Shown one piece after another: positions 1 through 8,495 of a DNA stretch of 64,000 nt (the stretch's first letter is position 1; each line of letters opens with the position of its first letter). Below the pieces are notes generated by a model that had not been told where the DNA came from, did not search any database, and was given only the letters and a program-made list of their open reading frames with translations. Both the position numbers and the translations under genes were made by a program. This DNA is from an uncultured Alphaproteobacteria bacterium (GTDB lineage: Bacteria; Pseudomonadota; Alphaproteobacteria; RF32; CAG-239), in contig CAKQRB010000036.1 in the NCBI GenBank assembly GCA_934271195.1, positions 1-64,000 on the forward strand, given 5' to 3'.

Positions 1-276
1 ATCCCGCTTTATACCCTGCCTTCTTCCGGACAAACAATCCGCTCCGACATAAAAAAGTTTGGATACATTGACGTCAAAGTCACGCCGGATAAATTAGAAA
101 AAGTAAAACCACGCTATATTCACGGCGATAATGAAGTTGAATTTCTGGAAAGTTTTGCCAGCAATGCTCTGGTCAAAAAAAGCATCCACACATTTTCTGT
201 GTGGATGCTCGGTGCAGGCCTGTCGCTGCTCATGATTGCCGCAATAATGAAGCTGGCGGAACGGCGCAAATCTTAA
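1..276 (+). CDS. C-terminal end of an unrecognised membrane-anchored protein (5' end outside window)
   Basis: The reading frame is open from base 1 to a TAA at 274-276 and gives 91 residues. After about 65 mostly polar residues there is one hydrophobic segment (around residues 68-85, rich in Leu, Ala, Met and Gly), followed by a short basic tail ending in ERRKS. This suggests a periplasmic domain tethered by a C-terminal transmembrane helix with a positive cytoplasmic end. I do not recognise the family. Its stop overlaps the stop of the convergent gene on the minus strand by four bases, so no terminator separates them. Confidence 0.6.
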   Translation: MPLYTLPSSGQTIRSDIKKFGYIDVKVTPDKLEKVKPRYIHGDNEVEFLESFASNALVKKSIHTFSVWMLGAGLSLLMIAAIMKLAERRKS

Positions 277-677
277 AGCGGAAGCACCGCGGCCGCAGCC
301 TCTTCCCAATCCTGATAAGAAGCGCTGATTTCCATCCCGTCTTTGTCCCGTAACTGATATTCCCGATTCTCGGCATCATACACCAAAAAGTCAAAGTCAT
401 TATAGCCGAGGATAACGCCGCCGCTGCCTCCCATGCCGGCACGCAGGTTTTCTGCAAGGATATCGGAAAAGGGACCATCTGGATTAATGGCATAAATTTC
501 ACATCCGCTGCCGCGCACCCCGTTGCATTCTTTCAAAAAATCCGCAAATTCCGAAGGCAGTTCCGGCAGCTTTTTTTTCTTCATCTCAATTTTATAAATC
601 AAAATCTTGCGGGCATCAACACCTTCGCCGCACCACAACTCGTCACTGTTTTCTATAATCTTTGCCAATTCTGACAT
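273..677 (-). CDS. SMI1/KNR4 (SUKH) family protein, probable immunity protein
   Basis: This 134-residue protein has the SUKH layout: an N-terminal helix, then PSEFADFLKECNG (the typical 'LP..y..FL...NG' signature), then a beta-rich half containing ILGYNDFDFLVYD and a tryptophan-containing end. It most resembles the YrhA-like subgroup. SUKH proteins commonly act as immunity proteins against nuclease toxins. That fits the context here, because its ATG at 677 lies 35 bases inside the 3' end of the upstream gene, which carries an HNH-like motif, so the two should be co-translated. The immunity role is inferred from context. No signal peptide is visible, so it should be cytoplasmic. Confidence 0.65.
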   Translation of the reverse strand: MSELAKIIENSDELWCGEGVDARKILIYKIEMKKKKLPELPSEFADFLKECNGVRGSGCEIYAINPDGPFSDILAENLRAGMGGSGGVILGYNDFDFLVYDAENREYQLRDKDGMEISASYQDWEEAAAAVLPL

Positions 678-2112
678 TTTTCAATACCTCTGCCTTTTTT
701 TTTACAAAATTACCCAAATCTTTCATCTGCCCGATTTTATTCTCATAATCCAGCGCGTCTTTTTCCGTCAGGCTGAAACTCATGCCGTTGCTCAACCCGC
801 CCACGCAACAAACATCTTTCTTAAAACGCAAACGCCTGATCGTTTCTTCCCGCATAACCGTTTCCTTAATCCGCCGCGGTTTCCATTCTTCCGAACAGTT
901 GCGCTTTTCGGCATTCTTCCGGCGACGATAGGCCTTGCCGAGCGGCTCGTCCCTCCGGTGCAGCAAATCATGAATCCGAGGAATTCTCCTCGGCGGCACA
1001 TTGTCAGCCTCAGAAGAAGCATCTCGGGTCCAAGAAGAAATTTTCTGGCGTGATTTTTTGTCGTCCACACGGTCAAAAATCGTCACAAAATTGTCAATTG
1101 CATTGACCGCAGCATAGTCATTGGCATCTTTAATATTTTCTTTATGATGAATGCTCGCCTCAATCCAACTGCCGTCCATAGCTTTAATCAACGGCGGAAA
1201 CTGGCTATTCTCCCGCATAAATCTGGTCACATTTTCAAACTCGGCCTCATCAACGCCCATTTTGCCGAGCAATGATTTCAAATCTTTTTCATGATTGTTC
1301 ACCAAAATTTCACAAAAAACATTTTTGGCGCCGTTAAAAACATGAACCTTTCGCTTAAACTGGTTTCCGCGGCTGAAATCATCAAATACAATTTGCTCAA
1401 TGTCAGAAACCGGCATTTTCACGGCCAGTTCCGGCGGAACGTTCATTTTGGCAAAGGCCTTTTTCATCGCCTTGTCAAAATTTTTAAAAGCCGACTGTTG
1501 CTTCATCGCTTGCCAAACCGCGGACTCCTCCAGATTATAATCCTCAAGGCGGTACTGTCGGCTGGCATCGCGCGTATTCAAATATTCGGCATAAACCTCG
1601 GAGATCCGGCTACCGTTCTGCCGCTCGACAAATCCGTTAAAAGCCAGACGCATTATCCTGCGAGCTTCCGACGACGGCGGTACAATCGTCTTTTCTTCCT
1701 GCTCAATAATGCCCGACATCGCTTTATCCAAAGCCTTGCCGGCATCTGCCGGACTTTTGATTCGAAAAATTGTCTGCTTCAGATCATCCGTCAGATTGTC
1801 ATGCAGGCAAAAGCCACCGAGTTCGTCCTGCAGGGCATGATAAAAATCTTTCTGCTCCCATCCTGCTTTATACTCTCCGTTTAACAGCGCAAAAATATCC
1901 TGCGGCGAAGTCACGTCTTCCGGCACTTCTTCCATTGCCTGAACAACCGTCATCAAAATATCAAGTTCGTTATAAATTTTTGCTTCGTCTCGAAGCAGTT
2001 TTTCTTGGAGAGAAACGTCAGATACGGCTTGCTTATGTCCCGAAGGCGCTTTTCCGGTACGGGGCATTGTCTTACCGGGCAGAGGAGTCATATTCTGTTT
2101 GAGCAATTTCAT
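643..2112 (-). CDS. Candidate polymorphic toxin with C-terminal HNH-like nuclease motif
   Basis: The start was set at 2112, where AGAGGA lies seven bases upstream, giving 489 residues; the longer frame adds a leader without a ribosome site. The first ~280 residues are charged and helical and match no family I know. The C-terminal part has an HNH-superfamily-like pattern: SIHHK (His322-His323), then an Asn-Phe strand (NFVTIFD), then IHDLLH (His381, Asp382, His385), and a very basic tail. No signal peptide or transmembrane segment is seen. The directly overlapping SUKH gene downstream supports a toxin role. The module sits just beyond the 3' end of a tRNA gene, a common insertion point for accessory DNA. 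The nuclease call is an inference from motif spacing and context. Confidence 0.45.
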   Translation of the reverse strand: MKLLKQNMTPLPGKTMPRTGKAPSGHKQAVSDVSLQEKLLRDEAKIYNELDILMTVVQAMEEVPEDVTSPQDIFALLNGEYKAGWEQKDFYHALQDELGGFCLHDNLTDDLKQTIFRIKSPADAGKALDKAMSGIIEQEEKTIVPPSSEARRIMRLAFNGFVERQNGSRISEVYAEYLNTRDASRQYRLEDYNLEESAVWQAMKQQSAFKNFDKAMKKAFAKMNVPPELAVKMPVSDIEQIVFDDFSRGNQFKRKVHVFNGAKNVFCEILVNNHEKDLKSLLGKMGVDEAEFENVTRFMRENSQFPPLIKAMDGSWIEASIHHKENIKDANDYAAVNAIDNFVTIFDRVDDKKSRQKISSWTRDASSEADNVPPRRIPRIHDLLHRRDEPLGKAYRRRKNAEKRNCSEEWKPRRIKETVMREETIRRLRFKKDVCCVGGLSNGMSFSLTEKDALDYENKIGQMKDLGNFVKKKAEVLKNVRIGKDYRKQ

Positions 2113-2211
2113 TATTTGTTCCTCTTTTGCCTTTTTGTCTATAATAACACAAAGAAAGCTCTTATACAATAAGAATAAAATAATTAAAATTTCATTATGA
2201 GCAAAAAGACA

Positions 2212-2247
2212 TAAAAAAATAAAGGCTCGTGATAAAATCACAAGCCT
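2212..2247 (-). terminator. Rho-independent terminator after tRNA-Gln
   Basis: An inverted repeat (AGGCT-C-GTGAT, loop AAA or AAAA, ATCAC-A-AGCCT at 2223-2247) is followed on the minus strand by an A/T tract read as TTTATTTTTTT. It lies just past the tRNA 3' end and ahead of the toxin gene start, so it probably ends the tRNA transcript. Confidence 0.65.
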
Positions 2248-2255
2248 GTTCAAAT

Positions 2256-2329
2256 TGGCTCCCCCTCATGGATTCGAACCACGATACCAACAACCAGAAT
2301 GTCGTGTCCTACCGTTAGACGAAGGGGGA
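2256..2329 (-). tRNA. tRNA-Gln (anticodon CUG)
   Basis: A 74-nt cloverleaf can be folded on the minus strand. The acceptor TCCCCCT pairs with AGGGGGA, the D-arm contains CTAACGGTAGG, the anticodon stem CGACA/TGTTG encloses the loop TTCTGGT (anticodon CTG), and the T-arm carries GTTCGAATC. A G discriminator and an encoded CCA end follow. The anticodon reads the CAG glutamine codon. Confidence 0.93.
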
Positions 2330-2350
2330 ATAATTCATTTGTCGCTATAT

Positions 2351-2379
2351 CTTCTACGCCGCTTTATCATCAGAGTCAA
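2351..2379 (-). promoter_or_regulatory. Sigma70-type promoter of tRNA-Gln
   Basis: On the minus strand TTGACT (2374-2379) and TAGAAG (2351-2356) are separated by 17 bases. The -10 box ends about 21 bases before the tRNA 5' end. The -35 is near-consensus and the -10 is weaker. Confidence 0.5.
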
Positions 2380-2502
2380 CAATTTTTCGCATTTATTAAA
2401 AAATTTTTTCTTTCCCTCTTGTCAAATCTCTTAAAAAATGGCAAATTATAAAAAGAGGCAAATAGAATTTGTCTGAGATAATTATATACAGGAAAACGTA
2501 TC

Positions 2503-2670
2503 ATGAAAAAACGAACTTCCAAAGCTAGATTAATTAGCGACGAAGCTCATCCGGCTCAAAATGAGCCTCCGCTTTTTAATACAATCACCTTTTTTTCATC
2601 AACTCACCCACAGGCATGGGTTAATAAATTATGCATTAACGAGGGCTGTTCGGTTCTGAAAGGAGTGTAA
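2503..2670 (+). CDS. Small 55-residue protein upstream of the acetyltransferase
   Basis: An ATG at 2503, preceded by AGGAAAA, opens a 55-residue frame that begins MKKRTSKARLISDEAHP and ends in KGV. It stops two bases before the ATG of the acetyltransferase, whose ribosome site (AAAGGAG) lies inside the last codons. This arrangement suggests translational coupling or a leader peptide. The product is polar, contains two cysteines and matches no family I know. It may be a genuine short protein or only a coupling ORF. Confidence 0.4.
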   Translation: MKKRTSKARLISDEAHPAQNEPPLFNTITFFSSTHPQAWVNKLCINEGCSVLKGV

Positions 2671-2672
2671 CT

Positions 2673-3167
2673 ATGCTTACTTTCAGAGATTACATCACCC
2701 CCGAAGACATTGAGGTAGTCCGCCGCATTTCTTCATCAACCGGCATTTTTGACAGCGACGATACCGAAATCACCGTTGAACTGGCACATGATGCCCTACT
2801 CCAACAGCAAAACGGCATTGAAGAAATCGCCCATGACATCCGCTTTTTGTTTGCGGAACAAGACGGCGAAACTTGCGCTTATGCCTGCTACGGTCATATT
2901 GCCGATTCCGATTCGACTTATGAACTCTATTGGCTGTCCACACATAACAGCTATCGCGGACAAGGCATTGGCAAAAAACTCATCACCAGACTGATTGAAA
3001 AAATTCAGGAACTTGGCGGTTCTAAAATCTACATCAAAACAGACGGCAAAGAGCTATACAAGCCGACACGGCGCTTTTACGATTCCTGCGGTTTTCGGGT
3101 AGAAGCTCAGCTCAAACAATACTACGATAAAAATGACGATTGTTATATTTATTCAATGTGCCTGTAA
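2673..3167 (+). CDS. GNAT family N-acetyltransferase
   Basis: This 164-residue protein shows the GNAT acetyl-CoA site RGQGIGKKL in the expected place, after the strand YELYWLSTH and before a long helix, followed by IYIKTDG and the FYDSCGFRVEA motif typical of motif B. It should transfer an acetyl group to an amine of a small molecule or protein; the substrate cannot be read. A strong ribosome site (AAAGGAG) lies seven bases before the ATG, inside the preceding small ORF. A clear terminator follows at once, so these two genes form a short unit. Confidence 0.8.
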   Translation: MLTFRDYITPEDIEVVRRISSSTGIFDSDDTEITVELAHDALLQQQNGIEEIAHDIRFLFAEQDGETCAYACYGHIADSDSTYELYWLSTHNSYRGQGIGKKLITRLIEKIQELGGSKIYIKTDGKELYKPTRRFYDSCGFRVEAQLKQYYDKNDDCYIYSMCL

Positions 3168-3191
3168 AATCAGTTTTGATAAATGCAAAAT

Positions 3192-3220
3192 AAGGCGGCT
3201 CAATAAGCCGCCTTGTTTTT
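3192..3220. terminator. Bidirectional terminator between acetyltransferase and aspS
   Basis: A nine-base perfect stem (AAGGCGGCT/AGCCGCCTT with loop CAATA) at 3192-3214 is followed by a T-rich run on the plus strand. It lies between two convergent genes and can serve both. Confidence 0.8.
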
Positions 3221-4993
3221 TTACTTCTTATCCTCAGCCGGAACCACCTTAATATGCAATTCGTCAAGCTGTTGCTGCGTCACAAAATTCGGTGCCTGCA
3301 TCATTAGATCTTGCGCTTTGCCGTTTAGCGGAAACAAAATCACATCACGAATAATAGGCTCGTCCAAAAGCAACATAACCGTACGGTCAATCCCCGGAGC
3401 ACAACCGGCGTGAGGCGGCGCGCCATACTTAAAGGCATTAATCATGCCGCCAAACTTGTTATCAACCACACTATGATCATAACCGGCAATTTCAAACGCT
3501 TTATACATAATTTCCGGCTTATGATTACGCACGGCACCGGAAGCCAGCTCTACACCATTGCAAACCATATCATACTGATAAGCATAAATATCCAGCGGAT
3601 TTTTGGTCATCAGGGCCTCCATCCCTCCCTGCGGCATTGAGAACGGATTATGCGAAAATTCAACCGCGCCGGTATCTTCGTTTTCCTCGTAGAACGGAAA
3701 ATCAACAACCCAGCATATACGGAAAACATTGTCCTCGTTAATCCCGAGTTCCTCACCCAGTTTCAAGCGGACTCTGCCGGCAAACTTCGCCAGTTTCAGA
3801 CCTTTGCCAACCATAAAGATAACGGCATCACCGTCTTTCGCGCCCAAGACAGATTTAATTTCTTCCAACTTTTCGGCACTCAGCAATTTGGCAATCCCTT
3901 TGGCACCGGCCTGAGCATAAGCGATATAAGCAACGCCGCCCATTCCTTCTTCTTTGGCATAAGCATCAAGCTTGTCAAAGAAAGAACGCGGTTTTTCGGC
4001 CTGTCCCGCCAAAACAATCGCCCGAACGCTGTCACCTTCGGCAACCCGCGTGTCATAAACGCCAAAACCGGAATTTCCGAACAAAGAAGAAGCCTCCTGA
4101 ATAACCAGCGGATTGCGCAAATCCGGCTTGTCGGAACCATATTTCAACATAGCCTCGCGAAACGGAATGCGCATAAACGGCGCCTGATCAACCCTCTTGC
4201 CGTTGGCAAATTTATTAAACACGCCGCCCATCACATATTCAATCGCCTTAAAAACGTCTTCCTGCGTTACAAAAGACATTTCCATATCCAACTGATAAAA
4301 TTCGCCCGGAGAGCGGTCTGCCCGCGGATCTTCGTCACGAAAACACGGAGCAATCTGAAAATAGCGGTCAAAACCCGATACCATCAACAATTGCTTAAAC
4401 TGTTGCGGCGCCTGCGGCAAAGCATAAAACTTGCCCGGATTAATACGAGACGGCACCAAAAAGTCGCGCGCGCCCTCCGGAGAAGAAGCCGTCAAAATCG
4501 GCGTCTGATACTCCGTAAAACCTTGCTCAACCATCAGCCGGCGCATTTCGGCAATCACCTGCGAGCGCAAAATAATGTTTTTGTGAATCCGCTCTTTGCG
4601 CAAATCCAAAAAACGATATTTCAGGCGCAACTCTTCCGGCGCGTCATCTTCAACGGCCACCTGAATGGGCAAAACATCAGCTTCGGAATAAACCTCTATT
4701 CCGGAAACCTTAATTTCAACATCGCCGGTCGGCATATTTTTGTTTATATTCTCGCGAATAACCACTTCACCGTCAATTCCGATAACCGATTCGGCGCGCA
4801 GAGCCTGAATTTTTGCAAACAAATCTGAATCGCTATCAACAACACACTGGGTAATTCCGTAATGATCTCGCAAATCTACAAAACAAAGGCTGCCCAAATT
4901 TCTCTTCCGATGAATCCATCCGGCAAGTTTCACCTGCTTTCCGGCATCTTCTTTACGAAGCTGGCCGCAGGTATGTGTACGATAGCTGTTCAT
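3221..4993 (-). CDS. aspS: Aspartyl-tRNA synthetase
   Basis: This 590-residue class II synthetase charges tRNA-Asp with aspartate in the cytoplasm. The N-terminal OB-fold anticodon-binding domain includes [20 protein letters not shown]. Class II motif 2 is seen as [19 protein letters not shown], followed by the bacterial GAD insertion domain in the middle, and motif 3 as [13 protein letters not shown] near the C-terminus. The length is normal for the bacterial type. It is a single-gene unit reading away from rnd. Whether it also charges tRNA-Asn cannot be decided, because gatCAB is not in the window. Confidence 0.97.
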   Translation of the reverse strand: MNSYRTHTCGQLRKEDAGKQVKLAGWIHRKRNLGSLCFVDLRDHYGITQCVVDSDSDLFAKIQALRAESVIGIDGEVVIRENINKNMPTGDVEIKVSGIEVYSEADVLPIQVAVEDDAPEELRLKYRFLDLRKERIHKNIILRSQVIAEMRRLMVEQGFTEYQTPILTASSPEGARDFLVPSRINPGKFYALPQAPQQFKQLLMVSGFDRYFQIAPCFRDEDPRADRSPGEFYQLDMEMSFVTQEDVFKAIEYVMGGVFNKFANGKRVDQAPFMRIPFREAMLKYGSDKPDLRNPLVIQEASSLFGNSGFGVYDTRVAEGDSVRAIVLAGQAEKPRSFFDKLDAYAKEEGMGGVAYIAYAQAGAKGIAKLLSAEKLEEIKSVLGAKDGDAVIFMVGKGLKLAKFAGRVRLKLGEELGINEDNVFRICWVVDFPFYEENEDTGAVEFSHNPFSMPQGGMEALMTKNPLDIYAYQYDMVCNGVELASGAVRNHKPEIMYKAFEIAGYDHSVVDNKFGGMINAFKYGAPPHAGCAPGIDRTVMLLLDEPIIRDVILFPLNGKAQDLMMQAPNFVTQQQLDELHIKVVPAEDKK

Positions 4994-5310
4994 ATAAACC
5001 TCTTTAATTTTTAGTTACAATCAGATATTTATTAGTAGAACCGATTTCACTCAAAATCAAGCTTATTCTCATGCCTGCGGCAAAAAAATCAGCACAAAAA
5101 AGGAGCGTCGGCCAAAATCTGCCGTCACCCGGAGTTCACTTTCCAGAAAGCGTCCTTGACTCTGGCGCTCAAAGCTCTGATAGAAGCAAAACGCTCTGCC
5201 TGCAACTCAGTAATCATGCCAAAAGTCAGAAAACAAGCAGTACTGATTAAAAAAATATTAAACATCTCCTGCTAGGCTGAACTAAAATAAAAAAAATTAA
5301 GGTTTAAGTA
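4994..5310. other. Non-coding gap between aspS and rnd
   Basis: These 317 bases separate two divergent genes and should hold both promoters, though I cannot point to convincing boxes. On the minus strand a 46-codon frame beginning MFNIFLISTACFLTFGM (about 5265 down to 5128) looks like a signal peptide followed by ERFASIRA, which recalls the start of bacterial SH3-type periplasmic proteins. It stops after about 20 mature residues and has a poorly spaced ribosome site, so it may be a decayed fragment. Confidence 0.3.
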
Positions 5311-6465
5311 ATGACAAATCTGATAAAAGACACCGCCTCGCTGGAGGCTTTTTGTACCCAACTGCAAAACCAACCGTATATTACCATAGATTTAGAATTC
5401 ATTCGCGAAAAAACTTACTACGCCGAACTTGCATTGATTCAGGTCGGGTCAGAAGCAGAATGCGCCATTATTGATCCGCTGGCACCGGATTTGAATATGC
5501 AAAGCTTTTTTACTTTGCTGGAAAATCCCAAAATCGTTAAAGTCTTTCATGCCGGCCATCAGGATATTGAAATCCTGTATATGCTGACGCACAAAATCCC
5601 TTATCCGGTTTTTGATACCCAGATTGTCGCACAGGTTTGCGGCTTCGGTGAAAACGTCAGCTACGAGAATCTGGTTAAATCAATCTGCGGCATTGAACTT
5701 GATAAATCTTATCGTGTCAGCAATTGGCTACAGCGTCCGCTGTCGGAACGGCAGTTGGAATATGCTTTGGCTGATGTTACGCACTTGAGAAAAATATATC
5801 ATTATTTAAAAACCGAAGCAGAAAGCAGCGGCCGCCTGGAATGGCTGAAAGAAGAAATGGAAGCCGTCTATAATCCGGAAACATACATCATAAAACCGGA
5901 AGAATCCTGGCAGCGACTGCGCGCCCGCTCGCATCACCCGTTTTTTCTGACCGTTCTGCGCGAACTTTGCGCTTGGCGTGAAAGAAGAGCTCAGGCCAAA
6001 AACATCACGCGTCAGGTTATTATCAAAGACGACTGCCTGATCAACATTGCCTCCCTCTGCCCGCATAACCATACGGAGCTGTCTCAAATACGGGGCATGC
6101 GCAAAGACATTGCTGACGGCAAACTCGCCCCGGAGATTATCGAAATCATCTGTAAATGCGATACAATTCCGCCTGAAAACTATGTAAAAGTCCCTAAAGA
6201 AAAGAAAATTTCAAGCTATTCAACCCCGCTTTACGAACTCTTAAAACTACTGTTAAAGCTCAAAGCGCAGGAACATCAGGTTGTTGCCCGCTTAATCGCC
6301 CATGATGATGACCTGAAAGAATTTGCCTCTGCCAAAAACGACAAACAAAACCCAATTCTTAAAGGCTGGCGAAAAGAAGTCTTCGGTAATGCGGCATTAG
6401 CCTTGCGCAACGGCGAAGTCAGCATCAGTTACAATCCCAAAGCGCACAAAATTGAAATAAAATAA
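5311..6465 (+). CDS. rnd: Ribonuclease D
   Basis: This is a 384-residue 3'-5' exoribonuclease that trims tRNA and other stable RNA 3' ends in the cytoplasm. The DEDD catalytic fold is visible in order: ITIDLEFIREKTYY (Asp and Glu of motif I), FHAGHQDIEIL (motif II Asp) and YALADVTHLRKIY (motif III with Tyr and Asp). An HRDC domain follows at about residues 210-290, containing REL..WRERRAQ. The length matches the family. It is transcribed alone and ended by a strong hairpin. Confidence 0.94.
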   Translation: MTNLIKDTASLEAFCTQLQNQPYITIDLEFIREKTYYAELALIQVGSEAECAIIDPLAPDLNMQSFFTLLENPKIVKVFHAGHQDIEILYMLTHKIPYPVFDTQIVAQVCGFGENVSYENLVKSICGIELDKSYRVSNWLQRPLSERQLEYALADVTHLRKIYHYLKTEAESSGRLEWLKEEMEAVYNPETYIIKPEESWQRLRARSHHPFFLTVLRELCAWRERRAQAKNITRQVIIKDDCLINIASLCPHNHTELSQIRGMRKDIADGKLAPEIIEIICKCDTIPPENYVKVPKEKKISSYSTPLYELLKLLLKLKAQEHQVVARLIAHDDDLKEFASAKNDKQNPILKGWRKEVFGNAALALRNGEVSISYNPKAHKIEIK

Positions 6466-6489
6466 CTTACCGGTATTTCACTTTCCATT

Positions 6490-6517
6490 ATCAAAAACCC
6501 CGTTTGGGGTTTTTGAT
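6490..6517. terminator. Bidirectional terminator between rnd and the ArsR gene
   Basis: A 12-base perfect inverted repeat (ATCAAAAACCCC / GGGGTTTTTGAT) encloses the loop GTTT. Its A and T tracts form the lower stem. It lies between convergent genes. Confidence 0.8.
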
Positions 6518-6591
6518 ATTTTACCCTTTTTTTGCCAAAATCTTCTTCCTGTTCCCTGTATATCTTATTACTTATGCGGAATCTTATTTTT

Positions 6592-6891
6592 CTATTTTGC
6601 CGTTTTATAAGGTTTGTTATACATATTATCAAGCAAATTTAAGATTTTTGTAACTCTTTCGCTTTTAATAGAATAAAAAATCGTTTGTGCTTCCCGACGC
6701 GTTTTTACTAAATTTTCAGCTCGCAATACCGCCAAATGCTGAGAAAGCGCTGATTGTGACAAACCCACCATATTTTCCAACTCTCCGACTTTCAGTTCTT
6801 TGTGCTGCAGGTGGTATAATATTTCTAACCGCTTGGCGTTGCCCAAGGCTTTCAATAATTTTGAACCAAAACTAATAGCCAGATTATCCAT
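6592..6891 (-). CDS. ArsR-family transcriptional regulator without cysteines
   Basis: The start was set at 6891 (MDNLAISFG), where AGGAG lies nine bases upstream, giving 99 residues. The winged-helix domain is complete: LLKALGNAKRLEILYHL, then the recognition helix GLSQSALSQHLAVLRAEN, then the wing TRREAQTIFYSI. It resembles the BigR/HlyU branch, which senses sulfur species or redox state through two cysteines. This protein has no cysteine at all, so it cannot sense by that route. It ends at TAG and is divergent from xseB, so the 180-base space between them is the likely operator region. Confidence 0.85.
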   Translation of the reverse strand: MDNLAISFGSKLLKALGNAKRLEILYHLQHKELKVGELENMVGLSQSALSQHLAVLRAENLVKTRREAQTIFYSIKSERVTKILNLLDNMYNKPYKTAK

Positions 6892-7072
6892 GTTTTTTCT
6901 CCTATAATACATTACTAACATATCATTTTTTAAAAGATGAAAACAGGTCTAATAAAGCCAATTATTATATAGCTTATCGCCTTGGCCCGAAAGTATGGGG
7001 TAACCTATATACCTCGTCTTGATATTATGGATATAATGTAATAAGATGTTCTAAATTTTGAGGAGAAGATTA

Positions 7073-7318
7073 ATGAACAATGACGAATTAAACAATTTGA
7101 GTTTTGAAGATGCTCTGGCTCAACTGGAAATGATTGTAAGAGAACTGGAGAGCGGACGGATTAAACTTGACGACGCGATTGCTGCCTACGAAAAAGCCGT
7201 TGTCCTCAAGCAGCTCTGTGAAAACAAATTAAAGGCCGCTCAATTTAAAATCGAAAAGATTGAGATTGGCGCGGACGGTGAGATGAAAACCGCGCCGCTG
7301 GATGCAGCGGAGGCCTGA
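7073..7318 (+). CDS. xseB: Exodeoxyribonuclease VII small subunit
   Basis: An 81-residue protein starting at MNNDELNNLSFED, with AGGAGA seven bases upstream. It carries the full family pattern: SFEDALAQLEMIVRELESG, then LDDAIAAYEKAV, then CENKLKAAQFKIEKI. The small subunit forms helical hairpins that stabilise the XseA nuclease, which degrades single-stranded DNA. xseA is not in the window. The stop TGA is one base from the ispA start, so the two are translationally coupled. This pairing is common in proteobacteria, where dxs often follows. Confidence 0.93.
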   Translation: MNNDELNNLSFEDALAQLEMIVRELESGRIKLDDAIAAYEKAVVLKQLCENKLKAAQFKIEKIEIGADGEMKTAPLDAAEA

Positions 7319-7319
7319 G

Positions 7320-8219
7320 ATGTCTGATATCAAGCAAGTTATAAATGCGTTTGCAAAAGAATTTAACGCTTATATTGCCGGATATTTTCCGTTGCCGGAC
7401 GAGCCGGAAAAGCGTGTGGTTGAGGCAATGGCTTATTCCGTGACGAATGGCGGAAAAAGACTGCGGCCTTTTTTGGTGGCTGAAACATCCAAACTTTTTG
7501 ATGTTCTGCCGGAGCAGTATCTGCGGGTCGGAGCAGCGTTAGAGTGTCTGCATTCATATTCTTTGATTCATGATGATTTGCCGGCAATGGATAACGATGA
7601 CCTGCGGCGCGGCAAGCCGACCTGTCATAAACAATTCGACGAGGCGACGGCAATTTTGGCCGGAGACGGTTTGCTGACTTATGCTTTTGAAATTCTGAGC
7701 CATAAAAAAACTGCCCCCGACGCAAGAACCCGCTGTCAGCTGATTCAATTGTTGGCTCAAGGCGCCGGCGCTTTTACCGGTATGGTCGCCGGACAGATGC
7801 TGGATTTATATGCAGAAAGAGAAACACCTGTTAATGATCAATATGACTTAATTAAAAATATTGAGGCAATGAAAACGGGAAGGCTTTTGCGTTTTGCCTG
7901 CGAAGCCGGTTCGGTTCTGGGTGGAGCCTCGACAGAAGAACACAATGCCCTGATGCTTTACGCCGGAAATATCGGTATGGCCTTTCAAATTGCCGATGAC
8001 ATTCTGGACGTAACCGGCAATCAGGAACTGGTAGGCAAAACCCTGAACAAAGACGCGGCTCAGGACAAGCTGACTTTTGTCAGCCTGTGCGGCATTGACG
8101 AAGCGCGAGCTATTGCCGTAAAGCTGGTGGAAGATGCTAAAGCATCTTTGTCAATATTTGGTGAAAAAGCTAATACTCTTAAAGACTTGGCACAATATAT
8201 CATTGACAGAGATAAATAA
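7320..8219 (+). CDS. ispA: Farnesyl diphosphate (polyprenyl) synthase
   Basis: This 299-residue class I trans-prenyltransferase condenses isopentenyl diphosphate with allylic diphosphates, giving farnesyl diphosphate for quinones and undecaprenyl phosphate. The first aspartate-rich motif is HDDLPAMDNDDLRRGKPT and the second is IADDILDVTG. GGKRLRPFLV near residue 50 binds IPP. The short pattern between the first motif and its preceding aromatic residues fits a C15 synthase, but product length is not certain. The start at 7320 is supported by GGAGG in the end of xseB. Confidence 0.94.
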   Translation: MSDIKQVINAFAKEFNAYIAGYFPLPDEPEKRVVEAMAYSVTNGGKRLRPFLVAETSKLFDVLPEQYLRVGAALECLHSYSLIHDDLPAMDNDDLRRGKPTCHKQFDEATAILAGDGLLTYAFEILSHKKTAPDARTRCQLIQLLAQGAGAFTGMVAGQMLDLYAERETPVNDQYDLIKNIEAMKTGRLLRFACEAGSVLGGASTEEHNALMLYAGNIGMAFQIADDILDVTGNQELVGKTLNKDAAQDKLTFVSLCGIDEARAIAVKLVEDAKASLSIFGEKANTLKDLAQYIIDRDK

Positions 8220-8286
8220 GACCAAACAATCAACGCAGATTGTAAGTCCGCTGCAATAATGCCCCTTATTATAACAAAAAATTCAG

Positions 8287-8316
8287 CAAAAGGGAGAGTT
8301 TTCGCTCTCCCTTTCA
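8287..8316 (+). terminator. Terminator after ispA
   Basis: A ten-base perfect stem (AAAGGGAGAG / CTCTCCCTTT) with loop TTTTCG lies about 70 bases downstream of ispA. The T-tract beyond the stem is short. Confidence 0.6.
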
Positions 8317-8356
8317 ATTCTGGAAAAGATAAAATTAAGCGCAAAAATAAGATGAG

Positions 8357-8475
8357 TTAAAATCTCTTATCATTACACTGCCGGAACGTCTTTCTGACTG
8401 TTTCGGCTCTCTTAGCCATATCACACCAGTCTTGTCCGGACCGGCTGCCTATGAGTATATGCTTTTTCCAATATG
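8357..8475 (-). pseudogene. Possible detached C-terminal fragment of the small lipoprotein
   Basis: Just past the stop of the small lipoprotein, another frame on the same strand reads SGQDWCDMAKRAETVRKTF and then RQCNDKRF before a TAA at 8357-8359. It has no start codon of its own. The composition (paired Cys, Trp, helix) looks like real protein sequence, and it could be the continuation of the lipoprotein after a frameshift or small insertion. This is a reading of composition only; no homologue was checked. Confidence 0.25.
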
Positions 8476-8495
8476 CCTATAATCTGTTAAAAAAA

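Noticed and set aside
643..2253. Start of the toxin candidate at 2253
   Set aside because: The extra 47 residues have no ribosome site and overlap the region after the tRNA terminator; the ATG at 2112 has AGAGGA at good spacing.
3650..4828. 392-codon open frame on the plus strand across aspS
   Set aside because: It is the complement of the aspS coding sequence, has low-complexity Arg/Asn/Ile-rich content and no ribosome site.
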